A DNA stretch of 64,000 nucleotides from Sarcocystis neurona (GCA_000727475.1 KL647317.1:124001-188000), one strand, 5' to 3'; positions 37,401-48,871 are shown, counted from the first letter of the stretch. Numbers and translations are program-made. Notes: generated from the letters alone by a model not told the origin.

Positions 37401-39894
37401 TAGCCGCAGCTGCTGCTGCTTTTCTGGGCTAAAAAGTTCGTTGCCGAGGCTGACTCTCTGCTGCCGCTCTGACAAATACCGCGGACACCACCTGGTGTTA
37501 CTCCTCCTGCGGTTCTTTGTCTGGGCTGCGGTCGCCGCGACAGAGGGAACGGACTCCGCTTGCTGCTGCTGCTGCCGCGGTGAATCGGGCCTGGTACAAG
37601 TGCTACTGCTGCGCTTCGCGTCTCGGTGTCCTGCTGCTGTTCCTGCCCTTCGCACACACTGGGTCTGCTGCCCGAGTCCGAGTGTGCTCCGCACGTGGAG
37701 TGTACCGTTGCTGATTGTTGCTGTTGCTGTTGCTCTTTTCGGAGCTGTTGCTGCTGCTGCTTCTTCCGTCACATCCAACTCTAATGGAGTTGCGAGCCGG
37801 TAGTGCCGTCTGCGCGGATCTGCACGCTGGTGCTTCTGACGCTCCTCTGTCTCCTGCATCTGCTGTAAACTGCTGCTGCTATTGCCACCTGTTGCTGCTG
37901 CTGTTATTGCAGACTGCTGGTGTTCTTGATCTTGCAGACTGCTGCTGCTGTGGAGTGCGGCTCCTGTGGGCTGCTGCTGCAGTTATCGCATCCTGTTGCT
38001 GCTGTCCCGTGAGGCGGCTATGGGCGGCAGCCACTGCTTTTTCAAGTTGCAGCTACTTTGCCGAGTCGGTGCCGCTATCCCTTATGCAGGTGCTGCGTAC
38101 TGCTGCTGCTACTGCGCTGAAGTGCCGCTGCGTGATGCCTTCTGTTCTTCCTCGCTCTCTCTCTCCTCTTGCCCGTTCCACAAACGGCTCGTTGTGACGT
38201 GGCGTCCTCATTATCCCCTCACTCTCTAAGCGTCTGTTCGTGTACACCCTTGCAACTTTATAACCGGGTATGACCGTGCGTCAAAAATTTTGCTTCTACG
38301 GGAATTCGAATGAAGTACCTGCTGGGTTTTTTTCTAGCATGAGACGCGTGCACACTGCGACAACGAGCACCGTGTTGAGTAGGCGCCTTCTATGGCTGTC
38401 GTCGGCCTGCTCACGTGGGGTTTCTGTAGATGTTCACGGTACCCCATGAGGCAAGTAGAGGAGGGGAGGTGAAGCAACGTATGCTCACTCAGGAAAGGCA
38501 GGAAAGGCAGGAAAGGAGCCTCACACGCGTGTGCCTCTACAACACGCCGCGTACACCCACATGCGAAGTGGACGCGGGAACTGCACGTCTCTGTGTTGTA
38601 TGTTTACATACGTGAAGGACGTCGTGATGTGTCTTTTCAAGTGTATATGATCTACCGACATACACACGTATATATTGTCACCTTTCGAAGTTTTGCTCTG
38701 CATGCGTGTTATGGGTGAATATTGGCGCATACAGGCAGAGACGCTCCCACGGGCCAGTGTACACACACCCCCGCGCACGTGTACACCGCACACACAGGGA
38801 CACAGTAATCCTCCAGTCTGCGTGGACGGACCTTTGTTGACATGCGCCGTTCTGGGTGGCGACGGCCTACACATGCAGGCGTCCTGCCCTGCGTACATAT
38901 ACATGCGTGCGTCGACTGCTATACCCAAAAGCGTATCTGTAGAAATACGCATATGTGTAGCGCTGCGTTCGGCTTTTTGACGCAAATCGTCTGCGCCTTC
39001 GGGGTGCCGGATCAACACCGTATCGATTCTTTTGTCAGGCCTTTCCCTTCCACCTGAAGACTCAGTTGATTTGGTTGTGTTTCTTTCTTCTGGACTTCCT
39101 GATTTTTACGTCTGTAGCGTGCCTTATTTAGTATGCCTGCTGCGCGTGCGCCCTTTGCTCTGTTCACATCGGTCGCTGCTATTCCGCTCAGCTGCTGTTG
39201 CGGCCTGTACTCTCTCCGTCTAGCGGTGTTGCTGCTGCTGTTTTACCATTTCGTGTGGAAGTAAGCGCTGGACGTGGCTGGTGCTTCTCCGACTTGTTTG
39301 TGGACTGCTGGTGGTGCGTCTGCGGAATCCGGCTGGTGTGCGTGCCGCCCTCCTCAGCCCTCGTCCTCCTGCTGCTGCTCTCTTAGTATTGCTGCTCCTC
39401 CCGCTGCTGCTCTCTTTCTTCTGCTCCAGGTGTTGCGTTCTGTCGCCATTGTTTTCCTCCGTTCGCTCGTAGTCTTCTGTCGCCACTTTTGCAGGTCTGC
39501 GCGTGGTGTAGCTGCGTCCTTGCTACTTCAGCAGCTTTACGTTCTTCCTTTGTGCTGCTATTGACGCTGGTGCAGCACTGGCAGGCCGTTGCTGCAGGTG
39601 CGCGGGTAGTAATGCTTCTGTTCTCCACCTGCCGCTGGCGTTCGTGCTGTTCTCTTATGTGTGCTGCCGGTACTGCGCATCCATATGTCGTCCTCGCGCT
39701 TCTTCAAAGCCGCTGCCTTTTCTCTCCTTCGTCGCTGCTGCAGACGCATCCCCCCGGGTGGAAGCCAGTCCACGTACCTGCAATTTCTGGCCACGCGAAG
39801 CGGCCCCCACCCGCTGCCGCCGATTCTGCTGCTCGACAGAAAGAACAACAGGAAAATTCTTGCTAGAGGTGGGCAGGTGGTTGTGGTCTCGTAA
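22454..39894 (+). CDS. TRAPPC13-like subunit of the TRAPP vesicle-tethering complex
   Basis: TRAPPC13 belongs to the TRAPP complexes that tether vesicles at the Golgi and in autophagy. The call rests on motif order. Exons joined in phase: 27884-28030, 30167-30267, 31869-32025 and 33172-33230. Across the last two the protein reads HRPLQVTTALVDSFMYVQIE then NVTERTAIRIENVVLRSVHS, the family's middle beta-sheet. Next come 34414-34670 (VLLHAGDQYSVLLRL), one or two unresolved exons at 34.9-35.2 kb (SVVWGRPSYAQ), 36553-36896 (LPTRTPLQVSITCL) and 39744-39894, whose end (ILARGGQVVVVS, stop) matches the family's C-terminus. The last join crosses a 2.85-kb intron in exact phase. The frame 22454-24295, ending at a donor AAAG-GTAGAA, would give an acidic, Gln/Ala-rich N-terminal extension and a first beta domain (QVLQGQRLQLAVVV). 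Its link to exon 27884 is not proven, so the gene could start later. Confidence 0.62.
24296..27883. repeat. Microsatellite and triplet-repeat intronic region
   Basis: 24.75-26.1 kb is a run of TA/TG-rich simple sequence with many TATATA and TGTGTG blocks. 26.3-26.4 kb is CTG-rich, 26.45-26.85 kb CAG-rich and 27.25-27.88 kb CTG-rich. A short exon candidate lies at 26882-26957 between TATATTGCAG and GTTTCC, but its phase does not fit its neighbours. The long frames at 26329-26970 and 27223-27765 are mostly products of the triplet repeats. Confidence 0.55.
27514..27580. repeat. 34-bp tandem duplication
   Basis: The block from a G-run through CACCGCAGGTATCGGGTTCT occurs twice, with CACCGC at 27522 and 27556. 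The first copy has seven G and the second six. It lies in a CTG-rich presumed intron. Confidence 0.93.
28031..28680. repeat. CAG-rich tract after TRAPPC13-like exon
   Basis: Dense, interrupted CAG/GCA triplets begin just after the GTAAGG donor at 28031. The CTG-rich tract at 27.25-27.88 kb lies just before the same exon, so the exon is bracketed by complementary triplet sequence. Confidence 0.85.
29267..29285. repeat. (AT)n microsatellite
   Basis: A run of about nine AT units in a presumed intron of the TRAPPC13-like gene, just after a CTG-rich tract. Confidence 0.93.
30881..30978. repeat. (TA)11 microsatellite followed by GA-rich tract
   Basis: About 23 bases of perfect TA repeat are followed by 75 bases of GA/GACA-rich sequence, giving a purine-rich strand. 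It is inside the intron between exons 30167-30267 and 31869-32025. Confidence 0.93.
36897..39743 (+). repeat. Repeat-rich last intron of the TRAPPC13-like gene
   Basis: The donor is GG-GTAAGA at 36897 and the acceptor GCTGCTGCAG at 39743. The flanking exons fit in phase (two bases pending, completed by A). The intron is filled with GCT/CTG triplets (36.94-37.2, 37.35-38.13 and 39.14-39.74 kb). These create spurious poly-alanine and poly-leucine open frames. A tandem GGCAGGAAA-type run lies at about 38493-38518. Confidence 0.72.
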
Positions 39895-40450
39895 AGGGTT
39901 GCAGCAGTGGTAGTGGCGTGCCGCGAGCACCGACAGAAGGTCTGACAACAACGAGGTAGAGCACAGGGCCGTGCTACTGTACGGTACCAGTACAAGACGT
40001 AGGAGCGGCAACAGCAGAAAGCGCAGCAGCAGAGGAGCAGTAGAAGATCTGCAATAGAGCAGGAGTACGACAACATACCGTAAAGGATCGCACAGCATGA
40101 GCATGCACTGTACCAGCAGAACCAGCTGGAGCAGCTGCAAACGCTGCAGCAAACGTTTACTGAGTCAAACATGGGTAAATTTACGCCCTTTTTTTTTGAA
40201 GTAGCAGCAGAAATTTCTGCGCCAGCAGCAGGGCAAGCTGCATCAGCAGCAAGGCACGCGGCACACGCGAACCTACACCACCAGCAAGGGTGCGTCAGCA
40301 GCGGGGCAAGCGGCACCAGCAGCAGGGAAACCCGCCTCAGCAGCAGGCGAACCTGTCCCAGCAGCAGGACAAGCCCCACCACGGACAGCCGCCTGAGCAG
40401 AGCAGGAGCGACGCGCGAAGCGACTCCGCCTCATGATCTTACGTCCGGTC
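39895..40450. repeat. CAG-rich tract after the TRAPPC13-like stop codon
   Basis: Interrupted CAG/GCA triplets start directly after the stop at 39892-39894 and continue for about 550 bases. They presumably lie in the 3' untranslated region or flank. Confidence 0.75.
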
Positions 40451-42013
40451 TCGTGCAGGCAGCTGCTGCTTCGTGAGCGGCTCCACAGCTCTAGCGGACC
40501 TCCGATTCCTGCTGCCCGGCGTCCTTTGACATCGGTGCCTCTAAATGGAAGGATCTTCTGGAACTGAGTTTGTGGTTCACAACGGCGTGCAACAGCCGTT
40601 TTATATATGTATACATATGTATATATATGTATGGTTATCTTCATATACGCGCGCATGCTCGTGTACGTATGGATATGCACACGTGTGTTTCTATATCCCT
40701 ATATGTCGGTGCGTGGCTGACTTGTGGTAGATCTGCACACGCACGGACGTGTATATATATGTGTATAAGATCGTCTCACTTTTTGACCGCGTTTCTGTTC
40801 TGTGAAGTGTTATTTCTCCCCTCTGTCTGTGTGTATGTCAATGTCCATGCTAATATTGCGTCTACGTATAGACGCTTGCAGATGCAGTTCCGCGCGTGTA
40901 TGCTTGCACTTCGTTATTTGTGTCGATCTCCGTGCAGAAATACACCTGATATAGGCGCACATGTTTATGTAAACCTGCAAACATACGTAAATATGTCAAC
41001 TTCTCCAGGTGGTGTGCAGAGGGACGTATATACAGATACACGTGAGGCAGAACAGGAGAATTGCGCGCGAGGATGCGTGAGTCGTCTCTTGTGGGAATGT
41101 TGGGTTCGACAAGCCTGGCTGCGTTTCGGACAGGATGATATCTTAACAATGTTTGATAGGGTCAGACCGCGTTCAAAGAACTCTCGTTCAGGCACACAGA
41201 GATTTGTGCGCTTGGATCCGTCGACACCCGTTTGAACATGCGAACGTATGTAAACGAACCTTTCGTCTACGCGTGCTGCACTCGAGCACCGAGGGACCAG
41301 CTCAGAAGCGCGAATCCAGACTTACATACAAACATGCGTACACACGCACGTACAACACAGATACACATATACGTAGAAACGAAGACGCGTGTACGCCTGC
41401 AGCCACCCTGGCACACTCACATGCAAGTATGCTTACGTGCACGCCAGCGAGCATGCAGATAGACGTCCCGCTCAGTTTACTCTCTGTTCTCCGCTTCCGC
41501 ATACGCTTCTATAGTCACTGGCATACCAAAACACCCTCACACACACACAGACATACGCGTGCGTACATCCACCCCACCCGCCCACCCACCCACAGACACA
41601 CACGTGTATTACATACATATATATATATATATGCGTATGTATTTGTAGGTCAATACACATATCAACACACACACGTAGCCGTCCTTGAACATTTACACGT
41701 ACACACGTAGATAGTGAGACTGTTTGTCTACATACATTCACGCGCATTCACGCATACACTGCATGCACACAGACGTACATCTACACATGTATCAGGCGTA
41801 CGCGTACGCGCATACAGGCATATATCGATGTATATAAGGATGTGTGTACGCAGGCACGAGCAAAGATAACTGCATACGTAGGTACTGGCTCACCTACCCA
41901 CATTTGTACATGTGTGTGCAGGCATTCGAACCGATTTCTACTCACGTGTTCACTCGGGCACCCAGGCAGGCACACCCATTGGTGTGCATACGTATACACC
42001 AGCAGGAAAAATA
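40451..42013. other. Microsatellite-rich intergenic sequence
   Basis: TA/TG/CA simple sequence dominates, for example around 40600-40650 and 41530-41640 with CACACA and TATATA runs. No exon is supported. Confidence 0.45.
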
Positions 42014-42433
42014 TTACGATGCGCACCCCCTGAAGCCACACATACGTAGAAGGTTTCCTACAGTGTTCTTGCCTGTTTGAAGTGGGGCAGTTCTTCCTTT
42101 ACCAGGTTGTGAACTGCTACGTGTGAGGGTGTACATACGGGAGTCGCGGTGCCCCTTCATATACCTGTATAGAGCAGAACGTAGCTTTGCATAACTCACG
42201 AGCTCCGCAGGAAGCCGGCCAGATTTAGAAACAGGAGCTGCCTCAAAAGCGTCAACTCCACGCAGCACTATCACGCAAGACGCAAAGAGAATCGCATTGC
42301 ACGGCCGGGAAGCCGACACGTCAAACAGAGGGAACAGAACTCCTGACACCAATAGTGTACAACTGAATGACGCCGCCTGAGGCCAACCGCTCGACGGCAC
42401 GTAGGAAACTGCGGTTCTGCTAGTCACGTTACC
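42014..42433 (-). CDS. Exon of a possible membrane protein
   Basis: A minus-strand frame of about 140 codons ends in a stop at 42014. The upstream end reads GTGACAG-GTAACGTG, with no ATG, so the first exon must lie further right. It has two hydrophobic stretches (SFSCTLLVSGVLFPLF and NAILFASCVIVLRGV), then a polar tail (LVSYAKLRSALYRYMKGHRD). No family is recognised. A short membrane-like frame at 43143-43328 on the same strand might be related. Confidence 0.3.
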   Translation of the reverse strand, partial: GNVTSRTAVSYVPSSGWPQAASFSCTLLVSGVLFPLFDVSASRPCNAILFASCVIVLRGVDAFEAAPVSKSGRLPAELVSYAKLRSALYRYMKGHRDSRMYTLTRSSSQPGKGRTAPLQTGKNTVGNLLRMCGFRGCAS

Positions 42434-44740
42434 TGTCACGGTCTATTTACACAGCGACGTCGTAGCAGGGATCCCACCGCGTCTAACTGTGCGTCCCCAT
42501 ACGTACCCACGGATACACCTGGCTTGCTGCGTTCCTTCGTCACTATTGTACGCGCTTCCTTGCCTACTTTTTCTGAGACTACCGATTACTTGTCTTGCCG
42601 AACTAGTGGTCGATATTCTGCGTCGGATTGTATCTATCTGGACAACGTGTGTGGGGACATACATCATCCGTATGCAGTGGCTACAAAGTCAAGCTGCTAA
42701 GGTCTCTTCATTCGACCATCTTCATTGTGCACGCATACTATAGACAAGCGTCCTACTGTTGCTGTGTTATTTCTCTCTCTCTATCCATATACGTACTGTA
42801 CGCGGAGATACCTTGTGCATGCCAGTGAAGTAGAGATACAGGGGTCTTTTTGTAGTCAGGGTATGGTTGTACTCAGTGCTAGCACACTGCGAAGAGGCAC
42901 TGCTAACAGAGACAAACGTACGCATACGTGAACGTGCAACGGATTGTGCCCACGTTAATCCCGAAGGCACACCCAAAAGCACGAGCACCTGGTCCTTTGG
43001 TTTGCCCGAGAAACGCAACGTGCATTCGTCAAAGAAATATGAGCTCTACCCAGACGAGTGACTGCTGACTAGAGATTGCCTATATTCGCGCCAACGACTC
43101 CTGAACGCGGCAGTGGTTAACAAACGCCTCTACCTACACAGACTACTGACTTGACAAGAAGACTAAATACTTATTTCTTATCCTCTGCATAAGCCTTGCT
43201 ATCAGGATGCGCAAGCAGGAAAATGTAACTACGGACCAAACGATAAGTACGGGAGTCCTAACGTCAGATCGGAAGGTACAGCAGTGGATGTTTAGTGCAG
43301 TTTTTGGGAGCCAGATACGCGCATACACACTACTGATGTGAACACACTAGCGAGATGTCATATTGACGCATTTTTCTGACGCGGGAAGTCACGGACATAC
43401 TTTATCACTTCTTGTTCGAAGAATTAGCGCTGAGCGGGAGACACCCGATGTAGATCGAAAATGATATGTGCGTACAGTGGAAACACGGAAGCACAGACAT
43501 TCACACGTAGTTGCTTGTCACTGTTGCTGTGAGTGCCACCTGCGAAGACTTATGTACACGTACGTCAACATAGAAATCCAGACTGACATGCATCAGAACT
43601 ACGTGCTCCACGTGTTTTGCTGGAAGGCATAACAACATGCAAGGAAAACCGTCAAGGGTGTAAACGCACACAGGCATACATCAAGAGCGTCGCAGTACCT
43701 GTGTCCATGCTTGTTGCTGGTGCGCGTATCAACAAGCGAGAGGTAGCCCCAAGATGAAAAATCTACCAGTGACGCCCACACTTCTCTAGTCGCGCAGAGT
43801 AAGGTAACGACTTCGACAATTGCAGAGGTACCATGGTCCTGTAGGGACGTGTGGAACTACGGTGCTTTTGGGTGTGTGCTGGCTACTTCATTCCTACAGC
43901 TATATATATGTAGATATATGCATATAGAGAGAGGAAAACTCAAGCTGAGAGAGAACCCAAAGTCGAACAAGCTACACACACATGTGTGCTGGAGTATATC
44001 TCTGTACATATATACATACACATAAGAAACACAACTCGAGAATAAACAGCTACACATGGCCAGACCTAAGGTATTTACATCCAAATTTGCTTAGGAAGAT
44101 GAGTTCTGCCCAGCCGCACACAGGTGAATACCATGAGGTGGAGGCCTTACAATGTATTTCAGGCTTAGAGCGTTGTATCACACCGTTGCATACGTACGAT
44201 TTGCGTACATATACAGACGCTTAGTCGTTTACTCTATTCTCCACGCGGCGCAGACGTCGAAGCCCACTTCATCTAGTATTCATAATATTGAGCCTCACGC
44301 TCCGCACACCGCCATGATTGGGGAAAAAGAGAAAAATTTTAACCAGAAAAGGACTCGTCAGTCCTGTCTGTCCACTAAAACAACTCTATGCGTTAACACT
44401 CCCTTCAGTGACCACCTCCAGCCACAGTTGCACTTTAGCAGTTGCTGAGTTCGTACGCCACAGCTTCTCGCTTATGATTTTCCTTCTTGACCCTCCTGCA
44501 GTGTGCTCAACGCAAATTGCATTAGCCCTTGTCTTACTTCCCCGACGCTGCTAACAGCTTCCTAGTGACGCGCTAATTTGTGCGTCACTACTAGTACTAC
44601 TACTACCTGCGTCTGTAGTTTCTCCGGCCGACGCAACAGGCCTAGCCTCAGTCTTGTACACACACGTGCATTCTGAGACTTCCGCGTCATCAGCATAAAC
44701 ACTGTCATTATCGGCGTCGTCCCCATCCCGCTGGACTGCT
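42434..44740. other. No supported gene
   Basis: Short frames on both strands only. The candidate at 43143-43328 (minus) has a hydrophobic middle but no convincing borders. Simple TA-rich sequence occurs near 43900-44000. Confidence 0.3.
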
Positions 44741-44839
44741 GGTCACGTGAAATTGACATGGACTGCTGTGCGGTTGCTACTCTGTTTCTCTTCAAGTCTT
44801 ACAGCAAGCTTTTTTCATTCCAAGTGGAGGTGCCGCGGA

Positions 44840-45720
44840 AGTCGGCATCCACAGCGCTTCTTCGTCGCTTGTGATGCTGCTGCTGCTACCATGTTTCATT
44901 CTGGTTTCTGTCGCCATACTGCTGGCATACTGCTGCCGCTTCAACTTCTAATGCTGCAGTTGAATGCATTGGTATTCGCGCTGCTGATGCTCTTGCCCCT
45001 GTTCCTCCTGTCCTGGCCCTGTTGTGCTGTCTCGGCCGCCCGGGGCCGCGGCGGCTGCTGCTGCTTATGCCTCCTCCGTCACTACTACCAGTCTGTTCAG
45101 TTTCCGCCGCCGCACTCTCCTTACCGTCGGTGCTGCTGTTGGTTTGCACTGACGCTGCACCTCCTCTTCCTGCTGAAATCTATCCTGCGATTGGTCCTAC
45201 TGCTTCTGCTTTTGCCGCTGCTGTTCTCCCTGCTATTGCAACTGTGATGCTTCCACTGACTGTGGCGCCGGTTCGGTGGCCGCGAGTTCGTCTGCCGCCG
45301 CTTCTACTCGTGTTGGTGACGCTGTCGTTGCTGCCGCCTTTGATGCTGCTGCCGCTCTCCCGCAGGTAGAAGAGGAGCTGGAGAGTGTGCTAATCGACTG
45401 CTGATAGTGTTACGTTGATCTCTTCTGCCATATAAAAAGCAGTCGCCGCCGCCGCAGCAGCAGCAGCACAACAGCAGCTTCCCTCTGTGGTAGAACAACA
45501 GTGCAGCAGTATTTTCGCGGTCTTGGCACCACGAGATGCAGCAACCCACTCTTCTGTTGTCATCAGCGGGAGTCCGAGCAGCCGCTGCAGCGGTAGAAGA
45601 AGCAGCAGCAGCAGGAACAGCAGAGCCAGGGGCCGCTGAAGTAACAGCAGTGGCGGCAGATGCAGCTGCGGTAGCGTCACACTCAGCAGGACGTCGTCCT
45701 CTCCGCCGGTGTGCAGCGCA
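44840..45720. repeat. CTG-rich tract followed by CAG-rich tract
   Basis: From 44.87 to 45.36 kb the plus strand is rich in CTG/GCT. From 45.45 to 45.67 kb it is rich in CAG. The open frames here (leucine-rich in one strand, alanine-rich in another) follow from the repeats. A short exon between the tracts, ending at a CGCAGGTAGAAG-like junction near 45365, is possible but not proven. Confidence 0.7.
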
Positions 45721-45834
45721 CACCCTTCGCTCTGCTCTTCGCTCCGTGCGTCAGATGTCGTCAGCTTTTTCTCAAAATTCCCCAATTCCTGAATTTCCCT
45801 GAATACTTCCTTTTTCTCGCCCTACGCTTCCTAT

Positions 45835-46740
45835 TCACGCAATCAGCTCCTGTGCTCCTTCTTCACTGACTTCTCTTTTTTGTCGCCCCATCGTCCTCGA
45901 TTCTGTCTCCTGCGCCCGCCATGACCCCCCAGCGTCGAAGTGGGCTTGTTCGATTTCAAGACGACCTTCGTTCACCGTTTCTGAGTGGGCAGAAGGGGAC
46001 CGGAGCCACACTCTTTCACTTGTACACGGGGATTTCATCGTAAGCTGCATCCTTTCGTTCTTTCCTTCCTTTCTCCTCGTCGTTCCGTGTCTCCACCCCG
46101 CAGCCTTGTCGCTCCCGCGCCGGCCGCCCCCCCGTCGACGGGGAGAAGATGGAAGACAGAGCGCCTCCTTTGAGGAAAACGTCCTAAGTGTGTCTACACT
46201 TCGTGTACAATTGTCCGCTGGAGGCACATATGAACAGATTCCTTTGGTAGTCATGTTGTCCATGTTGTGCCCGTATACACATACACACTGCCCACATTCA
46301 AACACCTGAGAGTGCCTCCGTCTCTGTATGTATATCCATACACTTCAGTCTTACCGCTCAAAACAGCAAGCTTTTTGCCTGTGCTTCGTTACTAGTGCCT
46401 CGCGTCGCCAGGCGTTCGACGCGACACTCCCAAAAACCGCCGCGGTGACGCTGTAGCAGAGTCGAATCCCTATGAGTGAGGGGGGAAGACCCGGGTCCCG
46501 CTCCTTGTTCCTTTCGATTTGAGTTAGCGGCGTACGAGACGTCTTCCAGGACGACACAGACCGCTCTCTGTTGTTTGTCGCTGCTGCGGAAATCTTTAGC
46601 TTGACACAACTGCAGGCGAGTAGTATTGAGGTACAATCCTTCCACAACAGTCTTCCTTTTCCTGCTGGGAGAAAACTGAAGTATTTCGGTTTCACATGAT
46701 TCCCACCAACTATAGCGTCCGCTGTGCACCTTCACTTGTG
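45835..46740. other. Coding-like sequence, strand unresolved
   Basis: On the plus strand an ATG at 45921 opens a compact frame (MTPQRRSGLVRFQDDLRSPF) that ends at a donor-like TTCATC-GTAAGC at 46039. On the minus strand, frames ending at 45835 and running from about 46700 to a donor at 46362 (TTGAGCG-GTAAGA) are also protein-like (PPSLIGIRLCYSVTAAVFGS). I cannot choose between them. Confidence 0.25.
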
Positions 46741-46859
46741 TACAGATGCACGCTCTCTGAAACATACGCAACAATGTTCATATCTATCTATGTACGCCTA
46801 CATCCACTCACCTCCGTATGCGTGTGATCCATATGCATACACATTTGTCAAAGTATGAA

Positions 46860-47410
46860 TGGATCCTAAGATATACTGTGCTCCCAGAAAGATTTCCGCT
46901 TATTTTTCCCGGTTTCACACAATAACTGCACGTTGTTATGTTTCTTGCTCGCCCCAAGTCTTCTCCGGCCTCTCCTTCTTTGTCTTCTGGACTCCGACAC
47001 GAACGCTGCTTCTTGAAACTGGAAGCACAGCAGACCCGGTGCGTAGCACCGTGTCACGAGCGTGCTGTCCGCTCTTCAGAGCTTTCTCTTGTGTGACTCT
47101 CCCTTACATTCTCGACACCACCCAGCACACCTTATCAGACCTTACCTATGTCACATTCTGGGTTCTGAGCTCTCCGTGCAGAGTTCTCTCAATTGATCCA
47201 AGTGTCGCTAAATACTGCAGCAGAATTCCTAAAGTTCTACGCCTCCTCTGCGGTAAAGTTTCCCCTCTACAGGTACCAAACCGCCGTCAACCGCCACGCA
47301 CACTCACCGCTGCTGCTGGCCTGCGACGTCTTGCAGCCTCGCCTGTATAACGCATATGTGTTAACTCGTATTTGCCGACACAAACGCCTGCGTGTGTGTG
47401 GGTAGTGAAC
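46860..47410 (+). other. Possible exon(s), unresolved
   Basis: After an acceptor-like CTCCGTGCAG near 47180, two plus-strand frames look like protein. One (FSQLIQVSLNTAAEFLKFYA) stays open to 47405. The other ends at a good donor (CTGCG-GTAAAG) near 47250. The second fits in phase with the exon candidate ending at 46039. Neither leads to a recognised family. Confidence 0.25.
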
Positions 47411-47801
47411 TTTCGGCATTACTTCTGTGTCTCCTCCGTCGTTGCGAACTCGTCGTGGAGCTTTTTTTTAACTCTGCCATCCTTTCCCGTCCCGTTCACT
47501 TGTTTGAAACGGCGTCTCTATCGATGGTCTCTGCACGTCTTCAGTGACATATCTCGCCCTTTTGCTGGACACACACACCACGTCCCCCAACCCCGCAGTG
47601 CGCCGTGTCCTTTTGCTTGTTTATTTTACTAGAGCTGGTCAAGTCTTCAGTTCACCTGCCTAGGCAACGCGGGCACTTCGTCCCGGCCCAGACTGTCTCT
47701 CTTTCCGTCGTCTAGAAGAGATTGCAAGTTGTTCTGCATTTCTTATCTTTTCGATTCCCCGTTACACGTTTCCCCACGTGCGTTCATCTTGCGCTGCAAG
47801 A

Positions 47802-48871
47802 ATGGGGCAGCGCTTTGCCTCCTGGGCGCCCAGCTTCCACACAAGAAGGATGAGGAACAATGCGCGGCTGTCCCGACAGCACCTGCCCCACGGGTGGCAG
47901 TCTGCAGCGGAATTTCCTCCTCTCTCCGCTTCATCCCGGGCACTTCCGCTTCTCCGAAGAGCCCGTTTTTCTTTCTCGCTGCTTGTTGCCGTGCTCCTCG
48001 TCGTAGTGCAGCCCCAGAGCGGGGCCATACAAGAAGATCAACGACTCTTCCTCTTCACGCCGTCTGTCGAGGCCATGCCTGTAAGTTGAGTGAAACAAGC
48101 GGTTCACTCTCTCTGGTCGCAGGCAAGAGGAGTGCCCGACCTCGGCAGGTGTAACCTCTCCGAATATATACGCAGCAGCCACTGGTGCACGTACAGAAAG
48201 ACGTGTGTCTCTGGACTAGTTTTCACCAGCTACCTGCAAAAACGCACCGGAAGGGACTGGGGTTGATAAAATTTCGAGGCCTAGGAACATTCACAGCCGT
48301 ACGTGTGATGACCATCCGGCACGCACATACATTTCACACGTGTAAACATGTCAGCACAATTGCGCTCTGCGGACATGTAGCCGTCACAAACACACTTTTG
48401 TACGGTGTACGTACACCGTAGTGTGTGTCCTTGTGTGAACATTCTTTGGGGAATTGAGGTAGACACAGACTTCTCTCCAGGGGTGTGTGCGCTGGATCTG
48501 TGTTTTCCCGGCGGTGTCGAAGACGCTGTGGCGCGTCAACAGCAGTCTCCAAGTGCGCAGTGGAGGTGCCTTCTGGAAACCATGCTGAACAACGTACACG
48601 TATCGAGGGAAGTGTAGACACAAGACTGGTGCCCAGACTACGTTTGGAGAGAAGGTACCCTTCCTTTCCTTTCTCTCCGTCTGTCTTGACACACTACAGT
48701 CATGACGCAGTCGCTCATAAAAGCCGGGACCCTGAATTCCAGCGGTGCCTTGTTGGCCTCGTGGAGTTCATCACCGAGAAGGAGCCCCTTCGGGTAGTCA
48801 CACAGAAGAGTAGTAGGACTCAGGCAGTAATGGCACAGCACTGCCGGCAGTGCGGAGCGCTGCTTGGATGA
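47802..48871 (+). CDS. Signal-anchor protein of about 185 residues, unidentified
   Basis: Three exons join in consistent phase: 47802-48080 (ATG, ends CCT before GTAAGT), 48459-48565 (acceptor GAATTGAG, donor GGAG-GTGCCT) and 48700-48871 (acceptor CACTACAG, stop TGA). The product has a basic N-terminus rich in arginine and histidine, then a hydrophobic segment (FSFSLLVAVLLVVVQPQSG, about residues 56-74). A middle (LDLCFPGGVEDAVARQQQ) follows, and the end holds a CXXC pair (HCRQCGALLG). The second donor is weak, so the middle join is the least certain part. It could be a signal-anchored protein or one with a long mitochondrial-type leader. No family is recognised. Confidence 0.43.

Noticed and set aside
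37715..38197. 160-codon leucine/cysteine-rich frame
   Set aside because: It lies wholly inside the phase-proven intron 36897-39743 and is explained by CTG triplets.
42014..44740. Joining the minus-strand frames at 42.0, 43.2 and 43.7 kb into one gene
   Set aside because: All have some hydrophobic, protein-like character, but no donor/acceptor pairs gave a consistent phase.
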